DNA of 64,000 nucleotides from Mixophyes australis (Eukaryota; Chordata; Amphibia; Anura; Limnodynastidae), in assembly GCA_036250195.1 (NCBI GenBank), contig JAVHZZ010000003.1, positions 89,110,418 through 89,174,417 of the forward strand, written 5' to 3'. Positions 1-11,470 of the stretch are shown here, one piece after another. The notes below the pieces were generated by a model. The model was given only the letters and a program-made list of their open reading frames with translations, had not been told where the DNA came from and did not search any database. The translations under genes were made by a program, and so were the position numbers. Within the stretch, counting starts at the first letter, position 1. Every line of letters starts with the position of its first letter.

Positions 1-1160
1 CTATGCGGATGATACCCAAATTGATCTATCCTCTCCTGATCTCTCGACATCTGTGTTGTCCCGTGTAACTGACTGTCTTTCTACCATTTCATCTTGGATG
101 TCCTCTCGCCCCCTCAAACTTAATTTTTCTAAAACAGAGTTAATAATATTTTCACCCACCAACAAGAGCATACCTGACATTTCTATTTCTGTTGATAACA
201 TGACCATAAATCCTACCCCACAAGCTCACTGCCTAAGTGTAATCCTTGACTCACGCCTATCCTTTGGTTCCCACATTGACTCTATATCTAAATCATGTTA
301 CATACATCTAAAAAACATTTCCAGAATTCGCACATATCTCACACAAGACAATGCAAAAACCTTAATTCATGCACTTATCATTTCCCGCATTGACTATTGC
401 AATTCCTTCCTTACTGGTCTTCCCCAAAACAGACTCAAACCCCTACAATCTATTTTGCAAGCTGCGGCAAGATTGATTTTGCTGGCAAATTGTTATTCCT
501 CTGTGGAATCACTCTGTATGTCTCTACACTGGTTGCCTGTTTTTTACCGAATCCAATATAAAATACTTTTACTAACCTACAAGGCCATCAACAAAGCTGC
601 ACCAACATACATCTCCTCTCTTGTCTCAAAATATCTCCCAACTCGGAAACTCCATTCTGCACAAGATCTGTGTCTCTCATCCACACTCATTACATCCTCC
701 TATTCCCGGTTACAGGACTTTTTTCGGGCTCCACTCACTCTATGGAATTATCTCCCTCACACATTAAGACTCTCCTCTGGTCTACAAGCTTTCAAGCGTT
801 CTCTGAAAACCCACTTCTTCAGACAAGCTTATAATATTCCTGAACCACCCTCTTAACCTCACTACATTACCCTATTCCCACCCATTATACAACTACCCCT
901 TGACCAACATTGTTGTGTGACAGGATCATTTAGCTTATGAGTCACTTTTACCTTTGCAGTCTGGCTGGGCCGACTGCAAATGTAGACTTAACCTCATGTG
1001 TCAAACTCCCATTGTCCAATAGATTGCAAGCTTGCAAGCAGGGCCTTCTCACCTCTTTGTCTGTTTTACCCAGTTTGTTTACTATTCGTTTACTATGTTT
1101 GTCCCCAATTGTAAAGCGCTATGGAATATGTTGGCGCTATATAAATAAATGATGATGATG
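1..1160 (+). mobile_element. LINE 3' end, L2-like clade (5' truncated by window edge)
   Basis: This is the 3' third of a non-LTR retrotransposon: the end of a reverse transcriptase frame (2-856), a short 3' UTR, and a tail near 1112-1160 with a 'gcgctat..aaataaatgatgatgatg'-like signature. The same tail signature closes the SINE at 18487-18865 and, in reverse, the LINE piece at 15772-16540, which suggests a shared 3'-end recognition sequence for the LINE machinery. Family assignment rests on the C-terminal reverse transcriptase motifs and is from memory of L2/CR1-type proteins. The element probably extends to the left of the window. Confidence 0.85.
2..856 (+). CDS. LINE reverse transcriptase, C-terminal part
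   Basis: The protein copies LINE RNA into DNA at a nicked chromosomal site. The frame is already open at base 2 with the catalytic YADD motif (2-13), so the true start lies outside the window. The later part carries the clade-typical blocks: a 'LIHALIISRIDYCNS' stretch near 358-405, a 'LHWLPV' block near 526 and a 'FKRSLKTHFF' C-terminal block near 790. The frame then stops at TAA (854-856). About 285 codons are visible without interruption, so the piece is fairly well preserved. No endonuclease domain is seen because that part would be upstream. An internal GTG/ATG start is not credible. Clade (L2 within the CR1 group) is an inference from these blocks. Confidence 0.85.
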   Translation, partial: YADDTQIDLSSPDLSTSVLSRVTDCLSTISSWMSSRPLKLNFSKTELIIFSPTNKSIPDISISVDNMTINPTPQAHCLSVILDSRLSFGSHIDSISKSCYIHLKNISRIRTYLTQDNAKTLIHALIISRIDYCNSFLTGLPQNRLKPLQSILQAAARLILLANCYSSVESLCMSLHWLPVFYRIQYKILLLTYKAINKAAPTYISSLVSKYLPTRKLHSAQDLCLSSTLITSSYSRLQDFFRAPLTLWNYLPHTLRLSSGLQAFKRSLKTHFFRQAYNIPEPPS

Positions 1161-1637
1161 GATTTTCCATTTCAGCATTACAGTATTTAGGATGATGGAC
1201 TCCCAATGCCTCCCATACGGGGATCAGGCTTACTGGCTTGGACAACCCTTTTTTCTGGGATTGGACACTACAGGAGGAGGGTTTACATTTAGGTGGTTTT
1301 CTCTAGGGGGATGAGTCGCCCCTTCCCACCTGGTCTCTGAAGTGCGTCCTAGATGGCTAGGTACAAAGTATTTGCTCCCTCACAGAGTAGGTCATATGTT
1401 CCTCAGTTTAAATCGGATCAATCCAGTACTGGGCAGTGGATAACCTTACAGCCCAGGACGACCTAGCCATCTGCGCTGTCGCCATATGTTTACAATTGGC
1501 AGGGTACTCCCCCAAAGAGGTGACATGTGTTTTTGTACATGCTGACGTAGACCCCCTTACAAAACTGTAATTTACAAGTGGCTTTGGCGCTTCAGCAGGC
1601 CCTATCTTGTATACTGCTAGTCGGCCTGGCATGTACG

Positions 1638-1770
1638 GGTTTGGTCCCGGCTATATTCGGCCCCCATTCCTTTCAGATCAGGGCAGCTTACGTTGCAGCC
1701 ATAGGTAATGCTTCCATCACGGTCATCAAACAGTTAGGGCGATGGTAATCGGATGACTATAACATACGTC
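1638..1770 (+). pseudogene. Tyrosine recombinase C-terminal fragment, inactive
   Basis: Reading from 1638, the translation runs 'GLVPAIFGPHSF' and then an AAxVA...LGRW stretch, the usual HxxR-to-Y block of tyrosine recombinases. These enzymes join circular retrotransposon DNA to the chromosome through a tyrosine-DNA bond. The histidine (1665-1667) is present, but the expected catalytic arginine codon at 1674-1676 is CAG (Gln). This is one transition away from CGG. A TAA stop follows the LGRW motif at 1746-1748, just before the position of the nucleophilic tyrosine (TAT at 1758-1760). The gene is therefore dead. The N-terminal half cannot be read in one frame. Confidence 0.65.
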
Positions 1771-2439
1771 AGGCCCAAACCTTAATGCTGCTGCTTGGCC
1801 CTTCTCTCTCCCAGTAACCCAGGGCTATGCTGCTTACCACTTTTAGTAGGGGGCATGAAGGGATTTTTCCCATTTTTTCCTCGGACCAAGGCCTGACTAG
1901 TGGTGTGCCTTCATGGTTTTCTTGGATTTTTACATGCATATGGGTTCCCGTCACTCCCTTTCCTTTCCTACAGCCCTGGTGCCCCATTACTTCACATGGG
2001 AGTTTCCCTTTGTTACTGGGTCACAGCCCAATGCTTCGGCAGGTTTCTGCTTGATTTGTTACAAAGCGCTGTGTCACAAGCGCCTAATGATTGATATGCT
2101 CTCTAGTCAGAACGAATTGGTTATTCTAGTCATGGCCATGAGATGTTTTTTTGTGAATCTGTTGAAATGAGAATCACTGTATGTAACATTCCCCAGTGCA
2201 GAGAAGTGGCTTAGTTTGTAATATGTTCCATCCTTAGTGCCACTAACATGTTATAGGTAAAGGTATTAAAAGATTCCTATATATGCTGGGTAGACAAACA
2301 CAAATGGCCTCGCAATTGGTCCTATTTCTCATTCCGTGTATGTCAAGTGGGAGGGGAGGAAAGTTTGAAGCTAGTCAGCCCTCATTCCTCTTTTTGACAC
2401 AAGAAACAAAGGTCAATGGCACTACTGACACTTTGGTAT

Positions 2440-2790
2440 TACTTATAGGTGTCAATGAGGCAGAGTCAAGTAAATACCTAGATTTAATTATACAGATTTG
2501 TGAGGACTTGAGGGACTTTCGGTTATATTAGACAATGTTTAAGACCTGCTGGTCTAACATTATCCCATGTATGTCGTGGAGATCAGAAATCCCTCGCATG
2601 ATCATGAGTAAGATTAATGGAGCAGCAGGCCAGGTCACCAGAGCCTTAGAGGGTATTATTATAGAGTGCCAGTTTACATCCTTTGATAAAGCACACCTTT
2701 TTAGAGCAGACGGGTCCATTTGATTGAGAAAGGGATAGGGATATTTATTAATCTTATATGCTGGACTTTAGGGGCTATGGTGAGGCTGAG
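2440..2790 (+). pseudogene. SGNH/GDSL-like hydrolase remnant of the YR retrotransposon
   Basis: The translation includes 'YLDLIIQICEDLRD', then 'WSNIIPCMSWR', then 'LFRADGSI', spread over at least two frames. These match in order the conserved blocks of the esterase-like SGNH domain carried by some vertebrate YR retrotransposons. Its function in the element is not established. The C-terminal catalytic block, normally an Asp followed two residues later by His, reads DGSI with a stop directly after it near 2709-2725, so the catalytic histidine is lost. At least one frame change lies near 2530. Assignment is from motif order only. Confidence 0.55.
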
Positions 2791-2799
2791 TGGTGTGGG

Positions 2800-3967
2800 G
2801 CCATGAGTCCGTTAAAGGATCACGGTAGTTGGTAGTAGAGCATCGCAGTCAGCAGTCAGATAGCATATGGTGCTAGTAAGGATTGGTCACTGCCCTCTTA
2901 GAAGTCACCAGATTCTAGGTCCTCCTGTGAGGATGACCCCTTGGCTGCCGATAGGGGGAACACCAATGTCAAGTCCAGAGAGGGCGTTGTCACTCTGTTG
3001 ATGAAGGTTAGCACTGGCCAATAGATAAGGTATATCCTGGGTTTGGTGATACAATGGTCTGACCTTTCGACCGTTATTGATTTAGTAAACGGTTTGGCTG
3101 ACTGCCCTGCTCTTGCCGCCACCATTTTTGAGCTACAGTTTATAATTCAATGAACTTCTTCGTAATTTGGTGTCTGTGTTTTTATTTGGTAAATTTTAAG
3201 ATATGAAGATGTTAAATCTAGAATGGGGTTAGGTGCATGAAAAGAAGAATCAATAGTATGCATTTTAATATTAATTTGGAATATTCTACATTACATTTAA
3301 CCTGTTTGGGAAATGGTTTACCGGCTAGCGAGTCACGCAAGTGCACTTCTCTTGAGACTGGACCGTAGAAGCTGTAAATTATCCCATACCACTCAGGTCC
3401 AGTATCTACAAGATTTTATACATCAATTGCTGCGATATGTGGCTATAAATCATCACAGTTATTACTGCTTGTTAGTCATTAGGCACCAAAGTGAATAAAA
3501 ATATGGGGGATAAATTCTGTGCACACTAACTCTTCTGGGTTCTCCTTGGTCTACAGTGGCTATGGACAGGATATATAAATGCATGCTCTTTATGACACAA
3601 TCTCCCTCTCACATTTTTCTACCAATTATAGGACTAGTCCCAAGCTGCATTTAGTTATTGCTCATTGTATATCTGCTTACCCACTGCTGATTAATAGCTA
3701 GACCACTGTTACTTGCTGCAACATAATAACTGCTGATTTTGTACCTATTCCCTTGATTGACCTGTTCGACCATGATGTTCATTATATATGGTATATTTCT
3801 TCCTCTGTCCATTAGCCATGACTTTATATTATTTCCTTTTTGCTGTACATGCCTGATAGCTTTGGAGAATCTGAAGATGTATCTAAATGGGAAAGTTAAA
3901 ACTATAGGTAAATACCATTAACACTGACCGTAAGATATTAACTGAATAAAATTACATAGCTAAAAAA
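2800..3967 (+). other. No gene recognised
   Basis: Mostly AT-rich DNA with short open frames only. No transposon terminus, splice-flanked exon or RNA gene was recognised. Part of it may be the untranslated end of the YR element to the left. Confidence 0.5.
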
Positions 3968-4030
3968 TGTTAGAAGAGGAGCACTATGCTCTGTCTCTTA
4001 TTGTTTTCCTGCTATTCTCCGGTGGTAGTT
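3968..4030 (+). repeat. About 60-bp repeat, second copy at 5122-5177
   Basis: The block beginning 'agaagaggagcactatgct' is matched at 5125 onward by 'agaagagcgctatgatccg', and the similarity continues through 'cctgcta' and 'gtggt'. The two copies lie in the same orientation, 1.15 kb apart, with MITEs between them. They could be the ends of one interrupted element or two independent copies. Confidence 0.45.
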
Positions 4031-4179
4031 ACTTAAACGACTATATAAACTCCGACACTAATTAGGCCTACATGAGAACACCGATGGAGGGCATACCGAT
4101 ACTGCTTTCCACCAACAGCTTGGAAAAGAGACTAGAGAGGAATGCATCAGTAGAGAGCGTGACACTCCTGCTATTACAG

Positions 4180-4283
4180 TGGTTATTTAAGGAGGTGGTG
4201 GGTGTACCGGTGGTACAATGTTTTTTTTTACAAAGCATTGTAAATTATACCGCCGGTACACCCGCCGCCTCTTTAAATAACCA
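4180..4283. repeat. Hairpin inverted repeat (about 45-bp arms)
   Basis: The stretch starting 'ggttatttaaggaggtggtg' at 4181 is followed by its near-complement ending 'cctctttaaataacc' at about 4282. The loop is T-rich. Arms differ at a few positions. It looks like a short foldback or MITE. No protein frame is present. Confidence 0.7.
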
Positions 4284-4451
4284 CCGTGAGCAATGTGAGT
4301 CAATCTGCAATCAACCCTGGAAAACGACACTGGACTGCAATCAAAAGAATTCCAATAACTAATGACTTATATTGTGTACTAATCCTATGTTTTCTGACTC
4401 CAGGAAAGACTTTATTGCAAAATGTGTTTGATAAAGTTAAAATGTCTTTGT

Positions 4452-4761
4452 CATACTTGCCAACTTTTCCTCATTGGCTTCAGGGAAATCCTCTGGGAGG
4501 TGGGTGTGCGAGGGCGGGGCTTGAAAAAAAAAAAATCGCATTATTTTGGCCCCACCCCCTAAACGGTTGTCACAAATTTGTCCAATTACAGCAGGGGGTG
4601 GGGCTAAGATAACGCAATATTTGCATCATCAAGCCCTGCCCCTGCCACTTATCTATTGCGGGGGGCGAGAACCGGGAGGTTGCCTTGCTCTCCTGGGAGC
4701 CTGGGAGGTCTCCCAGAAATTCGGGAGTCTCCCGGACATTCCAGGAGAGTAGGCAACTATG
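4452..4761 (+). mobile_element. MITE with CATACTTGCCAACT-type terminal inverted repeats
   Basis: The left end reads 'catacttgccaact' and the right end 'agtaggcaactatg', which is its near reverse complement. The right half holds stacked 'cgggaggt', 'tcccggacattc' and related motifs that fold back on each other. It is non-coding and about 310 bp. A clear target site duplication could not be found. A partial relative lies at 4985-5080. Confidence 0.65.
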
Positions 4762-4984
4762 CGTTAAAGAAAAGCAGCTAATGAATCTCTAGAGACTGAA
4801 GTGTCTTTTACATTTCTGTCTCCATTACTGAAGTCATGTTGTCTTACCTGTCAGTCTTTGATTAAATCTTGGTCTCCATGAAAATTGCCACCTCCATAGG
4901 CATCAATATATGGACATAGGACACAATTTCTGAACTATGTCATCATGCCACAGATGGCGAAGCCAACCACGTCTTGTACTGACT

Positions 4985-5080
4985 CAGCATTAGGGAGAAT
5001 GCCAGACTCTTCAGGGAGTGAGGGAGATCACCCCTATTTCAGGGAGACTCCCTGACATTCAGAAAGAGTTGGCAAGTATG
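4985..5080. mobile_element. Partial second copy of the CATACTTGCC MITE
   Basis: The sequence ends 'agagttggcaagtatg' (about 5065-5080), the reverse complement of the left terminus of the MITE at 4452-4761. The preceding 'tcagggagactccctgacat' resembles that element's internal motif. The other end is missing or too diverged to place. Confidence 0.55.
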
Positions 5081-5325
5081 ATCTTTATAACAGGAGACAT
5101 CACTAGGCGAGGGGGGGTGTTATAAGAAGAGCGCTATGATCCGTCTCCTATTGCTTACCTGCTAATCCCCTAGTGGTCTAGTGTAGAAGGAAATGGGGCA
5201 GAACACCTTGCATCTGAAATGCACTACTGCGTATGCGTTACCAGCACCAACAGGAAGTTTGGCTTTAAGCCACTACTTCCGTTAGTGTCCTGAAGAGAGC
5301 GGAAACAGCAGAACTAGCTGCATGG

Positions 5326-5328
<3 letters not shown>

Positions 5329-5358
<30 letters not shown>
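5329..5358. repeat. (TA)n microsatellite
   Basis: About 15 uninterrupted TA units. It is the left bracket of a 450-bp block whose right bracket is the longer (TA)n at 5811-5873. Confidence 0.95.
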
Positions 5359-5360
<2 letters not shown>

Positions 5361-5619
5361 ATAATATAAATGTCTAGTGGCGTGTGTTAGTCTGCCTGTC
5401 TGTGTGTGTGTGGAAAAAATAAAACCAAGCTGCAGCGCCACCTGCTGGGGCGGAGTTATACACTGACCTACTAAATTCTTAGTGTGTGTGGAAAAAAAAT
5501 TCAGAAAGGGCTGAAATTTGGTATACTAAGATGTTTTTAATTTGTTAATTTAATTTGTTAATTGTTAAAAGTGTTTATAAAGATTTTAAAAAAATATATA
5601 TATTTCTTGAAGGAGAAGT

Positions 5620-5718
5620 GACAGTTGGGAGTGGTTGGTGGTTGCCGGGGTAGACAGTGGGGAGTGGTTGGTGGTTGCCGGGGGTGACAGTGGGGAGTGG
5701 TTGGTGGTTGAGGCCTGG
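5620..5718 (+). repeat. 33-bp tandem repeat, 3 copies
   Basis: Each unit starts 'gacagt' and holds 'gggagtggttggtggttg'. Unit starts at 5620, 5653 and 5686 give an exact 33-bp period. It sits inside the block between two (TA)n tracts. Confidence 0.9.
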
Positions 5719-5806
5719 GCTATGGCCCAAATGCATGACAAGAACCTTTTTAACACCTTAAGTAGCTTGATTTGACTAGAATGCATGAGTATCATGCATG
5801 GGTTAA

Positions 5807-5810
<4 letters not shown>

Positions 5811-5873
<63 letters not shown>
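5811..5873. repeat. (TA)n microsatellite, about 31 units
   Basis: An uninterrupted TA run starting right after 'ggttaaattg'. Likely length-polymorphic. Confidence 0.97.
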
Positions 5874-5875
<2 letters not shown>

Positions 5876-5879
5876 AAAG

Positions 5880-6215
5880 ACCCCAAAAGCCTCATAAAGA
5901 GAGTGACTGGAGGCTCTCTATACAATAGTAGAGCCTGCATCCACATAATAAGCACTGCACAGACGTTCAGATATTGAGAGTGTTATAACCTGCATTTGCA
6001 TACACAGTGATACAGCATAAAAACCTCCTGCCTGCATATATATATATAAGTGCATACTGCATAAGACTGCATAAAACTATTATTAGCTGCTGCTGCTTTA
6101 CTACAACTACAACTGTAAGTACCTGCATCATGTTTTGTTACGAAGTTCAATAAACCGCAATCTGGTTAAGTTAAAAGCGTTTGTGGCTTCACATCCACCT
6201 AGCACACCTGACACC
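5880..6215 (+). other. Possible LTR 3' portion or retroelement end
   Basis: The stretch carries a TATA-like 'atatatatataag' (about 6038), an AATAAA signal in 'caataaaccgc' (about 6149) and ends 'gcacacctgaca'. This order resembles the promoter to poly(A) to CA end of an LTR. No matching second copy, primer binding site or flanking coding region is in the window, so this is only suggestive. Confidence 0.25.
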
Positions 6216-9200
6216 TTTTACCAATACAAAAAGATATAATCAATAAAAAAAAGCACCAAACTAAAAGTAAGAAAGTAAACAAGAGCAAATAAAAAGGAGT
6301 AGAAGGTGGAATAAGCAGGTATATAATTATATTGTTTATTATATTTATGCGCCTGATATGTTTTCAGAACAGCTTTTCTCCTTTCATTTTTGTATTTTTA
6401 TGTATCAGAATTTCTGTAGAAATTAGATGTTTCTTGGCTTTAAAGTACATTTACATGAGATAAATGTGTCTAGCAGCCCTGCTGGTTAATTACATAGTGG
6501 CAGGAGAAATGCATTAGGATGACTCATCAGACAATTTGAGGAATGACTGTAAATGTCCGCTAATGTAGTTTCCATATAACTCTGTTGCTGAATTAATATG
6601 AATATCATATTTTTTTCTCCTTTAGATTAACTTTTCTCTGAGTTAGGTTCCTTGGAAAAAGGAAACTGTAAAATGCAATTTGTTCCTTTAAAAAAAGTCA
6701 TCTGGAAACAGTCATAGATAAATATCTAAGTTTCCATACCACAATGGAGATTTGAAATTATTTGTTACACTATATATGTGGTAAATCTTGGACTTTTGTA
6801 TTCTTGAGGTGATGAGGCATGAGAAATAATTTATTATGCCGTGTACAATGTGGAACAGCTAAATCAACATTGTGTCCTTCTGGATGTTTTAGACATTGTC
6901 CTAGATATAGTAAGAGCCTGTCTCTTGATTGTTTAAGTTTGTTTTCTATTTCTTCCCATTCTATTCCATTAGCAACTAGTTACAGGGCAAACTTCCCAAG
7001 CTAAGGCAGGTTTTCTATAACTCTTTCAGTTGCCAACTATCTGGTCTGACACTGACAATTGTCGGGTATAAACTTTTTTAAAAATTTATATTTATTGACA
7101 GTTTTTTGTTAATAAAACGATAACACTTTAATCAATAGCAAAAGATGACAAAGGGGAAAATAAATATTTCTGTTTATAACAAATGTTTATAATAATATAC
7201 AACAATTACATATTTGCACAATTTAATTAGCAATATCACCCATCCAGACAAGTCACTGAAGGCAAGGAAAAATAAAAGAAAACCTGTACATGCATGATTT
7301 TTTTTGCATTTTGCACTGAACAGTACCAGGGGCATTTTAATAAATTAGTGAGTCTGTGTGCAAGATAAGTGCCCACAGATTCATGGGCCAAAGGAACCTC
7401 TTGCAGCCCACCCTGCACCCACAGTTTTTTACTGCTGTAAGAACTGTTTATTTTCCTTCCCACAAGAAGCTTTTCTCCACTATGTCTTCACAGTATCGTC
7501 GTAACCCCCCACCTTCCATATGGCACCAGACAGCCAGGCTGAGACAGTTCATTCTCACTTATCCCTTCCTGGTGTGGCAGAGAGCCCCTGGAGCGCCCTA
7601 GAGCAGTGCCTCTGAAAAGAAGTCACTCAGAGGACTGCACTGAAACGGGCCAGGAATCAAAGAAAAGCAGATTCCACTTACCTGGTTCCCGACATCGAGA
7701 TGCCGATAAGTCCTTTTTCTAGCACTCCCCGACATTGGAGACAGCGAATCAGATTAGCTGTCAGCCAATCAGTGGCCAAGACAGGGAGTCAATCAGGGCT
7801 CACCCCTGAATTTTGACACCATGGTGAGACAATCTGTGCTCTATACATCATCGCCCTGCACTCTTGTGACAGCTTATATTCAGTCATTTTCAGTGGCATA
7901 TTAAGTCCAATGGTGGAGAAAGACCTGCAAGGAACTCTAGAGATGAGTCAGTGAGATCAAGTCAGAAGAGTTGCGATGAAGCAACAGTGCCAAGTTCAAG
8001 ACAGAAGACGGCGGGACAAGTCAGAAGAGTTCCAATGGAAGACAGAAGATGACAACAGACAGTAAAGAGATAGAAAAAGTTGCAATCCACATTTGAAGCA
8101 GTAGGTGGAAGGCCTCTGTTACATTTTAGGGTACAAGACCCCCTGGCACATTTTGGGCACTAGGGCCGTGCAGCAATTAGTTGGGGCACAAGGTCTATGG
8201 GACCTGGTAGAGTAATGAAGGGCACTTACTCATTATCATTGGGCACGTATGACACTCAGGCTTAGAAGCCTGTTGGACACGTTTTGTTTAGGAGATGCTT
8301 ATGGGACACAGTGTTAGGGATTAGCCTGGAGCTTCATGTAATTTGGGCACTAGGCCTGTGGAGACAAACTCATGCACAAGTCTTGTCACCAGTAGGAGGT
8401 TAGGCCCTGTATTTAAAGACTGTGCCCGGTCTGTTCTCCAGATGCCCACAAAATCCCTGGGGCCATTTTATAGTAGTCTTTTATAGACCTGTGAGAACAC
8501 TGTTGTTGTGTCCTTGGCCTCGATAATTAGTCCCCCAATAAAGGTAGGCATTTGAGATGCTTCCCTGGTACAGGAGATCCATTTGTCAGGCCTGCATTAA
8601 AGGTAAGCTTTGGTATCTTGTATTGAATTGTTTCCCCTGCTGTTCTTTGGATTGCTTGATTGGAACTGTGGGCATTTTAGAAAGGGTAGAACACACTATG
8701 CCTAGCATTAAAAATTATACCAGCATACTAGTCAGATAGTGCTGTTATTGCTGTTGTAATTAACACTAGAGAGGGTGGTACATACTAGTACAGTAGAGAG
8801 CTCTGTGGGAGGGTTGTTGTGTGTGGCTGTTTTTCCTAGACGCCATTACTGGGAGTCTCAGACAACCATCAAGAGGAAACAGTGACTACCCGGTGTGTGT
8901 CTTATGTTCGGTTTTGTCTTTCACTTGGTAAGGCCATCAGCAGCAAACTGGTGAGGAAGATTTTCGCAGGGAGTTTTCACTGACATGAATATCTGCAGCC
9001 CCGAAATAGAGTGCATTTGAACTGCGCACCCATCACCATTGCTTTGCACAAGAAAAATACTTTAGATAGTAAATAGTGATAGCACATTAATCATTTATCC
9101 CTGGTGTCTGCAGCAGTTTTCTCATAGTTTGCATGTTCTGGAATACAACATGATTAAATGTTTAGAAAGAAGTCCTCTCCATAAAATGACTGGGTCAATC

Positions 9201-9329
9201 GAGCAATAAATGACCGTTCGAGCCAATATTGAATGAGTGTATATTCTTAAATCATGAATGATAGTGGTTCAAAAGTACCGATCGTCGTTTCATTTTATTG
9301 TTCAGCAGCAGAGCTATAAATCTGGTCCC
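6216..9329 (+). other. No gene recognised
   Basis: Only short open frames (under 85 codons), without family motifs. A few stretches such as 7600-8560 have mixed composition and could be old repeats, but no termini were found. Confidence 0.5.
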
Positions 9330-9440
9330 AATTATTATTATTATTATTATTATCGTAGGATTTATGGCGCCACAGTGCTGTGCAACGCTGTTCAGCAGGG
9401 ATAACAGTACATACATAAAACTGGGGCATGACGTGTCAGT
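9330..9440 (-). mobile_element. Reverse-strand LINE/SINE tail fragment
   Basis: An (ATT)n run at about 9330-9352 is followed by 'atttatggcgccacagtgctg'-type sequence. Read on the minus strand this gives a 'ggcgcc..taaat' signature ending in a trinucleotide tail, as at the ends of the LINE at 1-1160 and the SINE at 18487-18865. Only about 100 bp is recognisable. Confidence 0.45.
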
Positions 9441-10919
9441 CCTGCAGTGTGTATGCACTCACAATCAGGATCTCCATAGAGTTTACAGTGTCATGATATT
9501 TTGGTTATGACAGTTGAAGAGCACAGATCTCAGGGTAAATCTTTTAAAACATGTATAGTGTGAATCGGCATGCTGATTGTAACATTTTTTTTTGCAGTCG
9601 TTGGCACAATCATTGTAGATAACACATAACACATTGGTAGAAAAATTCTGTATTCTGATTACTGGGTACAAAATTTGCATCTGAAAAGACCATTTCATGC
9701 TGCAGGAGGGAAATATGTATTTCATGATGATGATTTAGAGTTTTGACTGGTGCTCTGTGTGCCCTAACTTTAAATTGCAGTGTAAAGTTAGAGCTGTCCA
9801 GTATGTGTGTGCAGCCTGTAAGCATACTACAAAGGTGTCCCAATTTAGACAGCGCAATCCTGATTTTAACTCTCTGTACTGCCACCATGATCTGGACAGC
9901 TTTGTCCTACGGGTAAGAAGGTTGGGTGGTATGTCTCATATACTGCAGCTCTGCATGGCACTGGTGCATGAGGCAATGAATGTAGGGAGAGGTGTAAAGT
10001 GCAGCTTAATGCTTCAAAAGTACTAAGCAAGTTATTAGGATGTGGTCACATCCCATTACTACATGAGCATGCCCCCATGCCTACATGACAACGTCGCCCT
10101 CTCCCGATTCCCTGCACAAAGTTGTAAAGTATGTACATACAGAATAAAAATTGCATTTGCATCCATTTGCAGAGCAGCTTGTTTTGCTCACCTGCATGAT
10201 TGCACCTAGACAAATTTTCACTGAATTATAAATCAACCACAAAGCTGCTCATTTAGCATTGGATGCCAATTTTTTATGTAAGATACTTATTTCTGTACTG
10301 CGCATGCTCATCAAAAATGTAAAGAATGTCTGTATCTAGATTATGTGTGTATCATACCTGGAAGAGAGACCGGGGACACATAAGCTGAATACAGTAAAGT
10401 GCATAATAAATGGGAAAAAAAGGGCAAAAGTATGTTGGTATGTTGGTGGACACTCATGTACTATTGTATGTAAAATGCTATAATGTAAAGTAACATTGAA
10501 ATATGCAAATGAAATAGCTTATAGCATGTGGATATAAAATATAAAAGGGTAACACAGAGATCAATAGTATGAGGTATCAATACAAGACATGTAACATAAA
10601 CTGCAATGGATATAAAGATATAGCTCAAACAAAGAATGATATGGAAGGACAGGAGGATTGCAGTGAAAATAAATTATATGTTTGAAATCGCTCCATGCAG
10701 CTCTGCTGCTGGGGATTTTTATAACTTTGTTAATGAAGGCTGAAAAGCGTATGAATGTACGTTGCAACAATAAAGTGTTCGGCAGAGTCACAGTTGAGAA
10801 TAATTCTTATCCTACAAAGACCCTAATGGCATCTGGATTCTGCCTTAGTTGTACAGCCCTCTTGTGTTCCAAGATGCTTCTTGTTATAATGATGTAATTG
10901 GCGTTACCAGCCTAGTAGG
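9441..10919 (+). other. No gene recognised
   Basis: Short frames of up to 92 codons overlap on both strands near 9600-10030. None has a family motif or a supporting splice structure, and I treat them as chance. Confidence 0.5.
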
Positions 10920-11470
10920 ACATATGTAACACAGAAGTCTTTTTTGAGCCGCACAACTAGGTCAGAAACCAATGCGTTTCGTCTATTCAGACTTTTTCAA
11001 GGATATGTGCATGTATTGAGGGGGATGAGATTTAAAGTGTGCCTCCACTCCTCTTTGGGCAGAACAATCTTTATTAAAATTATTAAAAGCATCATATAAA
11101 AACATATAGTAGCTGTAATGAGCATAATTCAAAGGTAACATTAAGATGAGATCCATATAAATATAATACTGAAGATTGATAATAATAGAATACAGTAGTT
11201 GATATAAATATTCAAAGGAATGGAAGTGAAAATGAATAAATAAAATAAGAAGCATAGTATAATAATAATATGATGATATGAGAAAAAAATGTAGAGAAGT
11301 ATATTGGAAACATATTGCAAGAGGTGTATTAAGCAATGCAAGATCTCTAGGCTGTGAGGAATGAACCCAGATTAAAATGAATATTTAACCCGTATGTGGT
11401 TAGAGTTTTGATCTCATAAATCCACTTTGCTTACATGCATGATATACTTGCTATGAAATTCCCATCTCTC

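Larger units (their letters stand above)
1165..2800 (+). mobile_element. Decayed tyrosine-recombinase retrotransposon (DIRS-like) 3' part
   Basis: Two recognisable protein remnants lie in order on the plus strand: the end of a tyrosine recombinase (1638-1770) and an SGNH/GDSL-type hydrolase (about 2440-2790). Recombinase plus hydrolase is a combination known from some YR retrotransposons of vertebrates. Reverse transcriptase and RNase H are not visible, and no terminal repeats were found. Boundaries are approximate: the left one is the LINE tail and the right one is where hydrolase similarity ends. DIRS versus Ngaro membership cannot be decided from these fragments. Confidence 0.6.

Noticed and set aside
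1900..2170. Plus-strand ORFs of 64-85 codons between recombinase and hydrolase
   Set aside because: Three frames are open over the same stretch and none matches the expected YR-element domains.
9610..10026. Overlapping 80-92 codon ORFs on both strands
   Set aside because: No motif; both strands are open by chance over the same bases and the translations are not low-complexity repeats of any known family.
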